Origin: Niastella yeongjuensis
GTDB lineage: Bacteria; Bacteroidota; Bacteroidia; Chitinophagales; Chitinophagaceae
Length of the DNA: 64,000 nt
Direction: 5' to 3'
NCBI RefSeq assembly: GCF_900110245.1
Contig: NZ_FOCZ01000018.1
Span: 1 to 64,000 of the forward strand
Every line of letters begins with the position of its first letter. The stretch's first letter is position 1. Below the pieces are notes generated by a model. The model was given only the letters and a program-made list of their open reading frames with translations, did not search any database and was not told where the DNA came from. Position numbers and translations under genes: made by a program. Below are positions 1 through 8,321 of the stretch, in pieces.

Positions 1-94
1 GTCGCTAGATTCTTACCTTGATTAATTTACTTGAAATTATTCAAGTGCTGTTGCTTCCAAACTTTCAAAGATCTTTAAATATCGTATGTTATTT
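1..94 (-). other. Probable 5' leader of an rRNA operon running leftward
   Basis: Read on the minus strand, about 54-73 gives a GATCTTTGAAAGTTTGGAAG-like segment, followed by a small hairpin at 29-46 (arms ACTTGAA/TTCAAGT). Bacteroidota pre-16S leaders carry a similar boxA-type TTCTTTGA segment shortly before the 16S gene, and three strong tandem promoters point into this region from the right. The 16S gene itself would lie outside the window, so the call is inferred from leader and promoter architecture only. Confidence 0.5.
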
Positions 95-225
95 TTCCTT
101 TACCTCTATTCCCTCTCACTCATTCGTTATTATCTGCTTCGTATTTTGCTCTCGCATCCTCGCTTTCTTTCTTCCTCTTTTCGCTCTCTTTCTTTCTTCG
201 CTTCCCTTTCTTTTCGATCGGGGTG

Positions 226-256
226 CAAAGGTAAGTGTTTCTATCATTTCACCAAA
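226..256 (-). promoter_or_regulatory. Tandem promoter copy 1 (leftward)
   Basis: On the minus strand a TTTG (-33) at 253-256 is followed after 19 nt by TACCTTTG (-7) at 226-233. This fits the Bacteroidota sigma-ABfrA consensus TTTG-N19-TAnnTTTG. The upstream minus strand is A/G-rich, as in UP-element-rich rRNA promoters. It lies closest to the putative rRNA leader. Confidence 0.6.
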
Positions 257-376
257 TCTTTTCTCACTTTTTTCTTTCTTTTTTTCTCTCTCACTTTTCC
301 TTTCTAAGAGCTGATTTTCAGTGACTCATCTCGCTTCGCTTTCTCCTTTTTCACTGCCCCGTTTTCGTTGGGGGTG

Positions 377-407
377 CAAAGGTAAGCGTTTCTCTCATTC
401 CACCAAA
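377..407 (-). promoter_or_regulatory. Tandem promoter copy 2 (leftward)
   Basis: Minus-strand TTTG at 404-407, spacer of 19 nt, TACCTTTG at 377-384. The core and flanks repeat copy 1 almost exactly (GGGGTGCAAAGGTAAG on the plus strand), so the promoter was duplicated as a block of about 150 bp. Confidence 0.6.
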
Positions 408-519
408 TCTTTTCTCACTTTTCTTTTTCTTTCTTCCTTTCTGTTAAGAGCTAATTGCAGTGTATTCTTTCATCCCTTACCTACTCCTCTTTTTCACTGC
501 CCCGTTTTCGTTGGGGGTG

Positions 520-549
520 CAAATGTAGGGGTATTTTCAATGCAACAAA
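520..549 (-). promoter_or_regulatory. Tandem promoter copy 3 (leftward)
   Basis: Minus-strand TTTG at 546-549, spacer of 18 nt, TACATTTG at 520-527. It shares about 30 bp of flanking sequence with copy 2 (CCCCGTTTTCGTTGGGGGTG on the plus strand). It is the furthest upstream and most diverged copy. Confidence 0.5.
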
Positions 550-739
550 ATCTTTTTTGCATCTATTTTAAATTTGACCTAACAAGGACCTCAACGACCA
601 GGCAGAGACCTCAATGGATCATACTGCGTTGCCCAGGAGGTGGCCATCCCAACGCCTGGTGTAATTCGAGTATAGTATATGTAAATGCCCTTACCTATTC
701 GTTTCTCATCCCAACCATACCCCATCAAAATCTCATCAC

Positions 740-760
740 AATGCCATAGTCTATGGCATT
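740..760. promoter_or_regulatory. 21-bp perfect palindrome, operator-like
   Basis: Arms AATGCCATAG and CTATGGCATT flank a single central T. Partial copies (TTCTTATGGC at about 760-790, GGCCATAG near 844) lie just to the right. It sits upstream of the leftward tandem promoters with no gene around it, so it may be a protein-binding site; the function is unknown. Confidence 0.3.
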
Positions 761-977
761 CTTATGGCCTTTCTATGTAATTCTTATGGCATTATTACTG
801 AGGAAGTGGTATGTATGGAGTAAGTAAGACCAGAATAAAACTAGGCCATAGAGTGGATAAGACTGTAATGAACATAAGGAAAATATGGATGCATTAAAAC
901 AAGCATTATCCAAACGACTCAGAACCCGGAATTAAAAACCAAGAACCGTCTTCTATTTAAACGACATTCCCTTACCC

Positions 978-1062
978 ACAAAAAAATAGCCTCCCGGAGG
1001 GGAGGCTGCACTAATCAAATACCATTAACCATTAAACCTTATCCTATGAAAATTCAAATATA
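978..1062 (-). ncRNA. Possible short transcript ending in a strong terminator
   Basis: A perfect 8-bp hairpin (AGCCTCCC/GGGAGGCT, loop GGAG) at about 988-1007 is followed on the minus strand by ATTTTTTT, a textbook intrinsic terminator. About 50 nt upstream on that strand is TATATTTG (1055-1062), a good -7 box, though without a clear -33. A leaderless RNA of about 70 nt would fit. Alternatively this is simply the terminator of the thioredoxin-like gene at 1291-1848. The stretch also holds ACCATTA twice in tandem (about 1021-1034), one of the window's heptad motifs. Confidence 0.25.
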
Positions 1063-1290
1063 GTATGAATATCTCAAAGCATAAGTCGTATCGTGATGAA
1101 ATTTTATAGGCGACGAATATAATTGACTCAAATCAACGCTAAAATAAATCGATTTATTTTCCTGTTAAAGTGCAATATTACTCTTTGCAATCGGTTACAA
1201 CAACATATTATTTGTTTATATGTTTTATGCTTTGATTTTCCTACTCACGCCCATCCATACTGCTTTTTCTGAATGTAACACGCCTCTCCC

Positions 1291-1848
1291 CTACCACTGC
1301 GATTTAAAACTCTTTTGATATTCATCAAACGGCACCTTCCCATACTTGCCTTCCCCGAAATATTTAGCGATCAGCTCAAACTCATTAGGCGCCAGGTAAC
1401 CCGGTATGGCTTGTGGTTCGCCATCAACCGGAATGATCACCGTTGTAGGATAGGATAAATTTCCATTGGTGAGATAAATAGCAAAATCGTGGGTTTTATT
1501 CCTTGCATTGAAATTAAAGGTCCTGCCATACCAGGTAATGCTCTTGCGTCCTTCAGCATCGAACTTAACGGGATAAAATTTCTCCTGCACATAAGCCGTT
1601 ACATCCTTATTATGATACGTTTTTTTATCCATCACCTTACACCAGCCACACCAGTTGGTATACAGATCGATAAGCACGGGGCGTTTTTCTTTCTTCAATC
1701 CGGCTGCAGCATCTTCAAGGGTCATCCAATTGAGCTTCTCCGCGGCAGTTTTCTTCCAGTTCTTTTTATCAGCATTCAGGGCAGGCTTTTCAGCACATGA
1801 AAAAACAGCTAACCAGCAAAACAAAACCGACAATTTCATTGTTTGCAT
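1291..1848 (-). CDS. Thioredoxin-fold lipoprotein (DUF255/thioredoxin_7-like)
   Basis: Protein of 185 residues with an N-terminal signal peptide ending in a lipobox-like FSC (Cys18), so probably lipid-anchored outside the cytoplasm. The domain starts near residue 40, and a CGWC redox motif lies at 67-70 in the context TNWCGWC, as in thioredoxin_7/DUF255 proteins. It probably acts as an envelope disulfide reductase or isomerase; the substrate is unknown. The C-terminal part has the cis-Pro-type loop (YPTTVII) expected of the fold. It is divergent from ubiX with only 37 bp between starts, so the two promoters overlap. The 1291 end is followed leftward by a terminator near 978-1007. Confidence 0.8.
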   Translation of the reverse strand: MQTMKLSVLFCWLAVFSCAEKPALNADKKNWKKTAAEKLNWMTLEDAAAGLKKEKRPVLIDLYTNWCGWCKVMDKKTYHNKDVTAYVQEKFYPVKFDAEGRKSITWYGRTFNFNARNKTHDFAIYLTNGNLSYPTTVIIPVDGEPQAIPGYLAPNEFELIAKYFGEGKYGKVPFDEYQKSFKSQW

Positions 1849-1885
1849 GTGTATTTTTGTTTAACACATAAATTTAAGTCATTCC

Positions 1886-2452
1886 ATGCACAAAATAGTA
1901 TTGGCCATTACTGGCGCCAGTGGAAGTATTTACGCCCGCTTACTGATTGAAAAACTGTTGACCATTAAACAACAATGGCAGGATGTTGGTGTAGTAATGA
2001 CCGATAACGCCAAACAGGTTTGGGAAACCGAACTGGGTAACAACGACTATACCCAATACCCTGTTCGCTTTTATTCGAAGAACGATTTCAACGCACCTTT
2101 TGCTTCGGGTTCGGGCCGGTATAATACCATGATCATAGCCCCCTGCTCTATGGGCACCTTAGGCCGTATTGCTTCCGGCGTTTCCAGTGATTTGATTTCC
2201 CGCGCAGCCGATGTTGTGTTGAAAGAACGCCGTAAATTGATCTGCCTGGTTCGTGATACGCCTTATAACCTCATTCACATTCGCAATATGGAGACCGTTA
2301 CGCTGGCCGGTGGTATTATTTGTCCCGCCACCCCATCGTTTTACAGCCGCCCTGCTACCATCGAAGAAGCGGTTGCCACGGTTACCGATCGTGTACTTGA
2401 CCTGGCAGGATTGGACATTAGTACCTATCGCTGGGGAAATGAAGAGAAATAA
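1886..2452 (+). CDS. ubiX: Flavin prenyltransferase UbiX
   Basis: A 188-residue protein, the usual UbiX/Pad1 length. The N-terminus carries the flavin-binding ITGASGS loop (residues 8-14), and the middle has the family signature APCSMGTLGRIASG plus the late PATPSFY segment. UbiX prenylates FMN with dimethylallyl phosphate to make prenyl-FMN, the cofactor of UbiD-type decarboxylases. No UbiD is in the window, so the client enzyme is elsewhere. A TATTTTTG -7 box at 1852-1859 lies about 27 bp before the ATG. The gene ends against the bidirectional terminator shared with lolA. Confidence 0.92.
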   Translation: MHKIVLAITGASGSIYARLLIEKLLTIKQQWQDVGVVMTDNAKQVWETELGNNDYTQYPVRFYSKNDFNAPFASGSGRYNTMIIAPCSMGTLGRIASGVSSDLISRAADVVLKERRKLICLVRDTPYNLIHIRNMETVTLAGGIICPATPSFYSRPATIEEAVATVTDRVLDLAGLDISTYRWGNEEK

Positions 2453-2456
2453 AAAA

Positions 2457-2479
2457 AGGGATTGTGTATCACAATCCCT
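2457..2479. terminator. Bidirectional terminator between ubiX and lolA
   Basis: A 10-bp perfect stem AGGGATTGTG/CACAATCCCT with a 3-nt loop. Seven A residues on its left give a U-tract for the minus-strand lolA transcript; CTTAATATTTT follows on the plus side for ubiX. Confidence 0.85.
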
Positions 2480-2504
2480 CTTAATATTTTATTCTGGTTT
2501 CTTT

Positions 2505-3158
2505 TTATCGTAAGTCAACCACTTCTACTCCGGGATATTTGCTTTTATCAAACACAAACAGGTTATCGGGGAGGTTGGCACTTCCATTCAGGCTATTTAC
2601 AGTATATACCATTACGTTACCTGATTTATCCAGGATCCGGGTGCTGTAAATGGTTTTGGCGTTCTTATCAACCAGCACATATACTTTGTGGAAGGGCTTA
2701 TTTTTATCAGTGGGGGTCATTTCAATTTCCTGCACCACCTTTTTATTTACCGTTTTATCGCCATTCAGCTTATACAGGAAATCTTTATCGTAAAAGCTGG
2801 TAAACAACTTCTGCATGCTGATGCTGCTGGCAGATGGATCGGGTTTGGTGATGGTTACTTCATTGGCCGATTTATCGTATGTCCAAACGTTGGTGCCATC
2901 ACAGAATATTTCCTGACCGGTTCCGGCAATACTAACGCGATAGCGGGTGCCTTTCAGCGAAGCAGATCCCTTCTTGGTTCCCAGTAAAGTGCCCTTACTA
3001 TCTTCCTGTCGCAGCGTAAATGCGGCCTGTACAGCTTTAAACGATTTGAACTTGGCAGTAACACCATCCAGCACTTTTTTGGCGGCAGGGTCGTTTTGCT
3101 GGCTAAAACTTATGGTGGCTATAAAAAAAGTAGAAAATAATACAATTAGGCTTTTCAT
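2505..3158 (-). CDS. lolA: Outer-membrane lipoprotein carrier protein LolA
   Basis: 217 residues with a cleavable signal peptide (about 1-19, ending SFSQ). The rest matches the LolA fold: early KFKSFKAVQAAFTL strand-helix, repeated beta strands, and the ILDKSGNVMVYTVNSL segment. LolA carries lipoproteins through the periplasm to the outer membrane. Bacteroidota often lack LolB, and none is seen here. It lies directly downstream of ftsK on the same strand with a 113-bp gap, and has its own promoter: TATCTTTG at 3185-3192 (minus) with a TTG 20 nt upstream. This ftsK-lolA order is common in Bacteroidota. Confidence 0.88.
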   Translation of the reverse strand: MKSLIVLFSTFFIATISFSQQNDPAAKKVLDGVTAKFKSFKAVQAAFTLRQEDSKGTLLGTKKGSASLKGTRYRVSIAGTGQEIFCDGTNVWTYDKSANEVTITKPDPSASSISMQKLFTSFYDKDFLYKLNGDKTVNKKVVQEIEMTPTDKNKPFHKVYVLVDKNAKTIYSTRILDKSGNVMVYTVNSLNGSANLPDNLFVFDKSKYPGVEVVDLR

Positions 3159-3184
3159 TATATGAGTACTTTGTGTAAAGGCCG

Positions 3185-3215
3185 CAAAGATAATTGGTTA
3201 AACTTATTGCGGCAA
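3185..3215 (-). promoter_or_regulatory. lolA promoter
   Basis: Minus-strand TTG at 3213-3215, a 20-nt spacer and TATCTTTG at 3185-3192. This matches the Bacteroidota consensus and leaves a leader of about 20 nt before the lolA ATG at 3158. Confidence 0.55.
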
Positions 3216-3271
3216 TAATAAGACGTGATTTGTTGCACGGGGTTGTAAATCACGGCCACATTAACAAATTT

Positions 3272-5809
3272 CTAACCTATGTCGTTCAGCAGCATTTCCA
3301 GGTCTGCTTCGGTTTTTACCAGTACGTCGCGGGCCTTACTTCCCTGGCTGGGGCCTACAATCCCCGCTGCTTCCAGCTGGTCCATCAGGCGGCCGGCCCG
3401 GTTATAACCCAGCTTCATTCTACGTTGCAATAAGCTGGTAGAACCCATCTGGCTGGTTACGATCATGCGGGCAGCGCTTTCAAACAGGGTGTCCCGGTCT
3501 TCGAGGTCCAGTTCCTTCCCTTCAAACTGCTTTTCGTCCACATATTCCGGCAAAAAGAATGCCTGGGGATATCCTTCCTGGGTGCCTATGAAATCGCAGA
3601 TACTGTCTACTTCAGGGGTATCAACAAAAGCACATTGCAAACGCGTAATTTCCCCATTATAGGATATAAGCATGTCCCCTTTACCGATCAGCTGCTCCGC
3701 TCCGCCTGCATCCAGAATGGTACGGGAGTCGATTTTTGAGGATACCTTAAAGGCAATCCGCACGGGGAAATTCGCCTTGATAGTACCGGTAATGATATTA
3801 ACTGACGGACGCTGGGTGGCAATGATCAGGTGAATACCTACCGCACGGGCCAGCTGCGCCAACCGGGCAATGGGCATTTCCACTTCTTTACCGGCCGTCA
3901 TGATAAGATCGGCAAACTCATCCACTACCAGCACAATAAATGGCAGGAACTGGTGGCCCTTTTGCGGGTTCAGTTTCCGTTTTATAAACTTCTCGTTGTA
4001 TTCGCGAATGTTTCGGGCGCCGGCTTCTTTCAACAGATCGTACCGGTTATCCATTTCAATACACAGCGCATTCAGTGTATGGATCACCTTTTTGGTATCG
4101 GTGATGATGGCTTCATCCTCACCCGGTAATTTGGCCAGAAAATGCGTTTCAATATGGCGGTACAGGCTCAACTCCACTTTCTTGGGGTCAACCAGTACCA
4201 GCTTTATCTGTGATGGATGTTTTTTGTACAACAATGACACCAGAATGGCGTTCAACCCAACCGATTTACCCTGACCGGTAGCACCCGCCATCAACAAGTG
4301 CGGCATGGTGGTAAGGTCAACAATAAAATTCTCGTTATCGATCTTCTTCCCAATGGCAATGGGCAGACTGAAACTGTTGTTCTGGAATTTCTCCGACGAC
4401 AGCATGCTGCGCATACTCACTACCGTCTTTTTTACATTGGGCACTTCAATACCCACGGTACCTTTACCAGGTATGGGTGCAATAATACGGATACCAAGGG
4501 CCGCCAGACTAAGCGCAATATCATCTTCCAGGTTCTTGATACGTGAAATACGCACCCCGGCCGCCGGCACAATCTCATACAGGGTTACGGTAGGCCCTAC
4601 GGTGGCGCTGATCTTCTGTATTTCGATGTCGTAGTTCTTCAGCGTATTGATGATCTGGTTCTTGTTGGTCTCCAGCTCCTGGGGGTCCTGAATGATGCGT
4701 TCGCTGCCATGCAGTTCCAGCAATTCCAGACTGGGGAATTTATAATCGCGCAATTCGAGCGACGGGTCGTACGGTTCCTGCGAAATTACCGGCTCCACTT
4801 TTGATTCTTCAACCGGTATGGGTGGCTGGTCTACTTCGGGATACGATTTTATTTCCAATTCCAGCTGGGCGGGATCGGGCTTTTTGCGGCCATTTTTCCC
4901 GGTTACCAGCGGCGCTTCAACGGGCACTTCTTCCTCCTCTTCCTCCTCTTCTACTTCTTCCATTTCCTCATCCCAGGGTTCTTCCTCTTCTTCGCCGTCT
5001 TTTTCTACCAGTTGCAGGTCCATTGGCTCTTCTTCGGGATCTGCGATGGGTGTTTTTTTCAGCACCCCTAATCCATCTTTCAGTTTATTGCCAACCGGTT
5101 TTACTACCGGGGTTTCTTTTTCTTCTTTTATTACTACTGCAGGAACAACCTCTTTAACCGGCTCTGGTGTTTTCTTAGCTAATGTCGGAGCTTTGAATAC
5201 GGGGTTGAACCGCCAGATCACGTAGGCCAGTCCGCCCAGCAACAATAAAGCGGCTGTACCAACGCTGCCAATCATTCGTACCAGCCAGTCGCTGCCCATA
5301 TTACCAACGGCCCCGCCCCAGGCAAATGCCCCGCCGCGGAACACAAAGGCGAACACTACACTAAAAAACAACAGGCTTACTATTACATAGCGCACATTGC
5401 GCCAGAGGTTAAATATTTTCGCTCCCAGTAATGCATTTACACCCATTACAAAAAACAGGCTGCAAAACATGAAGGAGGCGGCGCCAAAGCCTTTATAAAA
5501 AAACAGGTGTGACATGTACGCGCCCAGATTGCCGAGCAGATTGGTAGTTTTTACATCTTCTGCGGGCAATAAAATAGCGGCACCCCTGAATACCTTGTCC
5601 TGGTCTTCCTTCCAGGTAAACAGGTATGAGGCGAAGGCGATAAATAAGAAAAGGCTGATCAATATTGAGAAAGCACCAGCAATTTTATGGGTACGTTCGT
5701 CTTTTACTAATTGCTTAACCGTAACCTGAGCTTCTTTTTCAGGCTTGAAACTATCCGATTTTGCTGGCTTTTTCTTTTCTGCTTTGTCTGCTTTTAAGCG
5801 GTTGGCCAT
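3272..5809 (-). CDS. ftsK: DNA translocase FtsK/SpoIIIE
   Basis: 845 residues. Four hydrophobic segments occupy about 43-65, 95-128, 141-158 and 180-200 (the N-terminal membrane domain), followed by a linker with an almost pure Glu run (about 272-295). The RecA-like motor has Walker A GATGQGKS at 509-516 and Walker B in LVVDEFADLI; the last 60 residues are the winged-helix gamma domain (LLQRRMKLGYNRAGRLMDQL) that reads KOPS-type polar DNA sequences. It pumps chromosome termini across the closing septum and supports dimer resolution. The ATG lies only 5 nt after a perfect TATCTTTG box (5815-5822, minus), suggesting a leaderless or nearly leaderless mRNA. Confidence 0.93.
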   Translation of the reverse strand: MANRLKADKAEKKKPAKSDSFKPEKEAQVTVKQLVKDERTHKIAGAFSILISLFLFIAFASYLFTWKEDQDKVFRGAAILLPAEDVKTTNLLGNLGAYMSHLFFYKGFGAASFMFCSLFFVMGVNALLGAKIFNLWRNVRYVIVSLLFFSVVFAFVFRGGAFAWGGAVGNMGSDWLVRMIGSVGTAALLLLGGLAYVIWRFNPVFKAPTLAKKTPEPVKEVVPAVVIKEEKETPVVKPVGNKLKDGLGVLKKTPIADPEEEPMDLQLVEKDGEEEEEPWDEEMEEVEEEEEEEEVPVEAPLVTGKNGRKKPDPAQLELEIKSYPEVDQPPIPVEESKVEPVISQEPYDPSLELRDYKFPSLELLELHGSERIIQDPQELETNKNQIINTLKNYDIEIQKISATVGPTVTLYEIVPAAGVRISRIKNLEDDIALSLAALGIRIIAPIPGKGTVGIEVPNVKKTVVSMRSMLSSEKFQNNSFSLPIAIGKKIDNENFIVDLTTMPHLLMAGATGQGKSVGLNAILVSLLYKKHPSQIKLVLVDPKKVELSLYRHIETHFLAKLPGEDEAIITDTKKVIHTLNALCIEMDNRYDLLKEAGARNIREYNEKFIKRKLNPQKGHQFLPFIVLVVDEFADLIMTAGKEVEMPIARLAQLARAVGIHLIIATQRPSVNIITGTIKANFPVRIAFKVSSKIDSRTILDAGGAEQLIGKGDMLISYNGEITRLQCAFVDTPEVDSICDFIGTQEGYPQAFFLPEYVDEKQFEGKELDLEDRDTLFESAARMIVTSQMGSTSLLQRRMKLGYNRAGRLMDQLEAAGIVGPSQGSKARDVLVKTEADLEMLLNDIG

Positions 5810-5814
5810 GGGGT

Positions 5815-5822
5815 CAAAGATA
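5815..5822 (-). promoter_or_regulatory. ftsK -7 box abutting the start codon
   Basis: TATCTTTG on the minus strand ends 5 nt before the ftsK ATG. No clear -33 TTTG is seen at the usual distance, so confidence is moderate. Confidence 0.4.
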
Positions 5823-5904
5823 AGTAGTTTATAGGATAGGGCGTATAGTTGATAAGTGGGCGGCTGCTATGGAAATTGTTAAGTTTTATGGTGGAGCAGC
5901 AAAG

Positions 5905-5939
5905 GGCAGAAGGCAGAAGGCAGAGGGCAGAGATGAAAG
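5905..5939 (+). repeat. Heptamer array, GGCAGAA type
   Basis: Five in-phase 7-mers: GGCAGAA, GGCAGAA, GGCAGAG, GGCAGAG, ATGAAAG. It lies between the divergent ftsK and histidine-kinase genes and faces an inverted partner at 6028-6055. Confidence 0.85.
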
Positions 5940-6027
5940 ACCCTATAAGTTGTAAGCTTTATACTGTAAGAAATGGCTGCTAATGTGAAAATCCTTATTG
6001 CCGAACCCTGACAATTGTCGACATCCT

Positions 6028-6055
6028 CTCTGCCTTCTGCCCTTTTCCTTCTGCC
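6028..6055 (-). repeat. Heptamer array, inverted partner of 5905-5939
   Basis: Read on the plus strand as CTCTGCC, TTCTGCC, CTTTTCC, TTCTGCC, i.e. the reverse complement of the GGCAGAR units. With 5905-5939 it could fold into an imperfect stem of about 28 bp with a loop of about 90 nt. Confidence 0.8.
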
Positions 6056-6103
6056 TTTTTTTCGTACTTTCACCCTAGAAACTAACGCCCCCAGGGGCAC
6101 TTT

Positions 6104-8086
6104 ATGAGTACTAACAGCCAACCTCGATTTGTATCTGCTAACGCTACTCGCTGCAATCCTTTTCATAAGGCCTTCAAACATACATTTTTTTATATCCTGC
6201 TTTTTTGTTTTGCAAACAATAGTTATTCACAGTGGCCCGATTCCATGGTAGTGGAAGCCTCCGATATCCGGTTCCATAAAGTAATAGGCAAACAAACCCT
6301 GTTCACTTCAGCGCCCAGAAACCAGGTAATGGATGCCGATATTTACAAACTGCCTTTTAAACTAACTCCGGGTCACTACTTACCACATCAACTGCCGGGC
6401 CGGTTGGTTGAGCAGGATTGCTTTTTACAATTCGCAATAAAGAACAGCGCCGATACCGCCATCACCATTTGTTTTATTCCCGGCTCCTATTGCCGCTCTA
6501 TCTCGCTGTTTAAAGCACAAATGAATAATATTCCGGCTACCTTAACCCGGTTGCCCGATAGCCTGATCAACGACAACCGCAATGCAGGTGTTAAAAGAAT
6601 CTATTTACAACCGCATGAACAAGCGCTATTCTTTAGCCGGTTCAACTTTGTGCGCACCAATGTAAATGCCCTTATTCCCCGTCTTATTATGGACGATTAC
6701 GTAAAACAATGGGGCATGTTACAGCGTGAACGCGATGGTATGCTGGATGTGTTTACCTACACCGTATCGGGCGTATTGCTGTTCATGATCTTTTATTCAC
6801 TGGCCGTTTATATACAAAGCAGGAACAAGGAATTTATCTTTTATGCCATCTACACCTTTCTTACCTGCTCCTTATTATTCCTGAAATCGTACCTCGATAC
6901 CAGCGCTACCTGGTTCAATTATTTTTATGAAGAGTACCTCGACTTTATGATCATGACGGCCAGTGTGTTCATGTACCAGATCTTCATGCGCAAATTCATC
7001 TACAGCAAAGAGGTATACCCCGTGCTCGATAAAATACTTCGGTATTTCAACATCCTGCTTATTTGCGCCAGCATTGTTTTCTCCATTGTTTACTTTTTTA
7101 CCGACAGGTACATTATGCTGAACATTATGGAGAACGCTATTAAACAACTGTTCTTTGTAACCGGCGTGGTGTTCATTGTATACAGCGTTAAAAAGAAGAA
7201 CCCGCTGTTGAACTACCTGGCGGCTGGTAATTTTTCACTGATAGTTCTGTCTGTTGTCTCCTATATCATCATCCTAACCGGCTGGAAACTGGTAAAAAAC
7301 GATCCCACTTCCATTTTTAACCGCGCACTGTTCTACTATGAATTTGGTCTGGTGCTGGAGCTGGGTTTCTTTTTGTCGGGTTTGGCCTTCAAGAACCGGC
7401 GCGATATCATTGAACGGGTAAAAGAACGCGAGCGCCTGAAGCTGGAAAATGAACGGAAGGAATTCGATAAACAAATGGCGATACTGGCGGCCAAACAGGA
7501 AGAGCGGAACCGCATTTCGGCTGATATGCACGATGAACTGGGTTCTGGTGTTACCGCCATCAGGCTTATGAGCGAGATCATGAAGAGCCGGTTAAAAGGC
7601 GATGTAGTACCCGAGCTGGAAAAGATTTCCAACTCTGCCAATGAACTGCTGGGTAAGATGAACACCATCATCTGGACCATGAAAAGCAGTAACGACACCC
7701 TGGAAAGCCTTATCGCTTATATCCGGGCGCATGCCATCGAATACTTCGACAGCACCCCTATTGAATGCAGGGTGCAGCTGCCCGTACTGATACCACAGGC
7801 TGAAGTAAGCGGCGAAAAAAGAAGAAATATCTTTCTAAGTATAAAGGAGGCATTGAACAATGCCATGAAACACTCCCAGGCTTCGCAGATCCACATCATT
7901 ATTTCTACTAACGATAATTTGCTGATGATAAAGATCTGCGACAATGGCATAGGCATCGATGCCAATAAATTGCGCCGTTTCGGAAATGGCCTCAGCAATA
8001 TGCGCCGCCGGATGGAAAGCATCGAAGGTTCTTTTAAGATTGAATCTGAAAAAAACTGTATCCTCACTTTTGAAGCTCCTATTTAG
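6104..8086 (+). CDS. 7TMR-DISM sensor histidine kinase (LiaS/NarL-type)
   Basis: 660 residues. After a signal-like hydrophobic stretch (27-42) comes an extracytoplasmic 7TMR-DISM sensor region, then seven predicted membrane helices (about 217-425), a short coiled coil, and a HisKA_3 dimerisation domain with phospho-acceptor His476 (ADMHDELGSG). The ATPase has the N box EALNNAMKHS (582-591), G1 DNGIGI (613-618) and G2 GNGLSNM (627-633). Such kinases normally phosphorylate a LuxR/NarL-type regulator; none is adjacent, so it is an orphan here. The signal is unknown. The stop codon is immediately followed by a heptamer array. The ATG at 6104 is the only Met upstream of the signal peptide. Confidence 0.88.
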   Translation: MSTNSQPRFVSANATRCNPFHKAFKHTFFYILLFCFANNSYSQWPDSMVVEASDIRFHKVIGKQTLFTSAPRNQVMDADIYKLPFKLTPGHYLPHQLPGRLVEQDCFLQFAIKNSADTAITICFIPGSYCRSISLFKAQMNNIPATLTRLPDSLINDNRNAGVKRIYLQPHEQALFFSRFNFVRTNVNALIPRLIMDDYVKQWGMLQRERDGMLDVFTYTVSGVLLFMIFYSLAVYIQSRNKEFIFYAIYTFLTCSLLFLKSYLDTSATWFNYFYEEYLDFMIMTASVFMYQIFMRKFIYSKEVYPVLDKILRYFNILLICASIVFSIVYFFTDRYIMLNIMENAIKQLFFVTGVVFIVYSVKKKNPLLNYLAAGNFSLIVLSVVSYIIILTGWKLVKNDPTSIFNRALFYYEFGLVLELGFFLSGLAFKNRRDIIERVKERERLKLENERKEFDKQMAILAAKQEERNRISADMHDELGSGVTAIRLMSEIMKSRLKGDVVPELEKISNSANELLGKMNTIIWTMKSSNDTLESLIAYIRAHAIEYFDSTPIECRVQLPVLIPQAEVSGEKRRNIFLSIKEALNNAMKHSQASQIHIIISTNDNLLMIKICDNGIGIDANKLRRFGNGLSNMRRRMESIEGSFKIESEKNCILTFEAPI

Positions 8087-8163
8087 TTTTAAGTTGAAAG
8101 TTTAAAGTTGAAAGTTTAAAGTTAGAAGTTTAAAGTTAGAAGTTTAAAGTTGAAAGTTGGAAG
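8087..8163 (+). repeat. Heptamer array, TTGAAAG/TTTAAAG type
   Basis: Eleven uninterrupted in-phase 7-mers (TTTTAAG, TTGAAAG, TTTAAAG, TTAGAAG, TTGGAAG variants). The first begins at the base right after the kinase TAG stop codon. First block of the composite filling the gap between two convergent genes. Confidence 0.9.
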
Positions 8164-8190
8164 ATAGGAGCTCTGTGTCCTAAGTTGCAG

Positions 8191-8250
8191 TTATTGGGTT
8201 ATTACGTTGAAGTTATTGGGTTCTTAGGTTATTAAGTTTTTAGTTCCAGG
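8191..8250 (+). repeat. Octamer-type array, TTATTGGG family
   Basis: Units of mostly 8 nt: TTATTGGG, TTATTACG, (TTGAAG), TTATTGGG, TTCTTAGG, TTATTAAG, then 7-mers TTTTTAG and TTCCAGG. Middle block of the composite; the same block recurs at 35823-35862 and, reversed, at 44213-44275. Confidence 0.75.
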
Positions 8251-8270
8251 TTCGCGGCCTCATCCCGGCC

Positions 8271-8318
8271 CTCTGCCTACTGCCTTTCATCTCTGCCTTC
8301 TGCCCTCTGCCTTCTGCC
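8271..8318 (-). repeat. Heptamer array, GGCAGAR type (reverse)
   Basis: Plus-strand units CTCTGCC, TACTGCC, TTTCAT, CTCTGCC, TTCTGCC, CTCTGCC, TTCTGCC. It ends 4 nt before the stop codon of the minus-strand DUF423 gene. Third block of the composite. Confidence 0.85.
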
Positions 8319-8321
8319 CTT

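Noticed and set aside
18-749. Three overlapping ORFs (98, 73 and 142 residues) in the polypyrimidine region
   Set aside because: Phe/Ser/Leu-rich translation of T/C tracts containing promoter repeats; no start signals or family features.
1045-1062. Five-codon ORF MKIQI after a terminator, as a leader peptide
   Set aside because: No downstream plus-strand gene is close enough to be attenuated; the next one is ubiX at 1886, behind an opposite-strand gene.
4801-5225. Pro/Ser-rich ORFs opposite ftsK
   Set aside because: Antisense shadows of the Glu-rich and linker region of FtsK.
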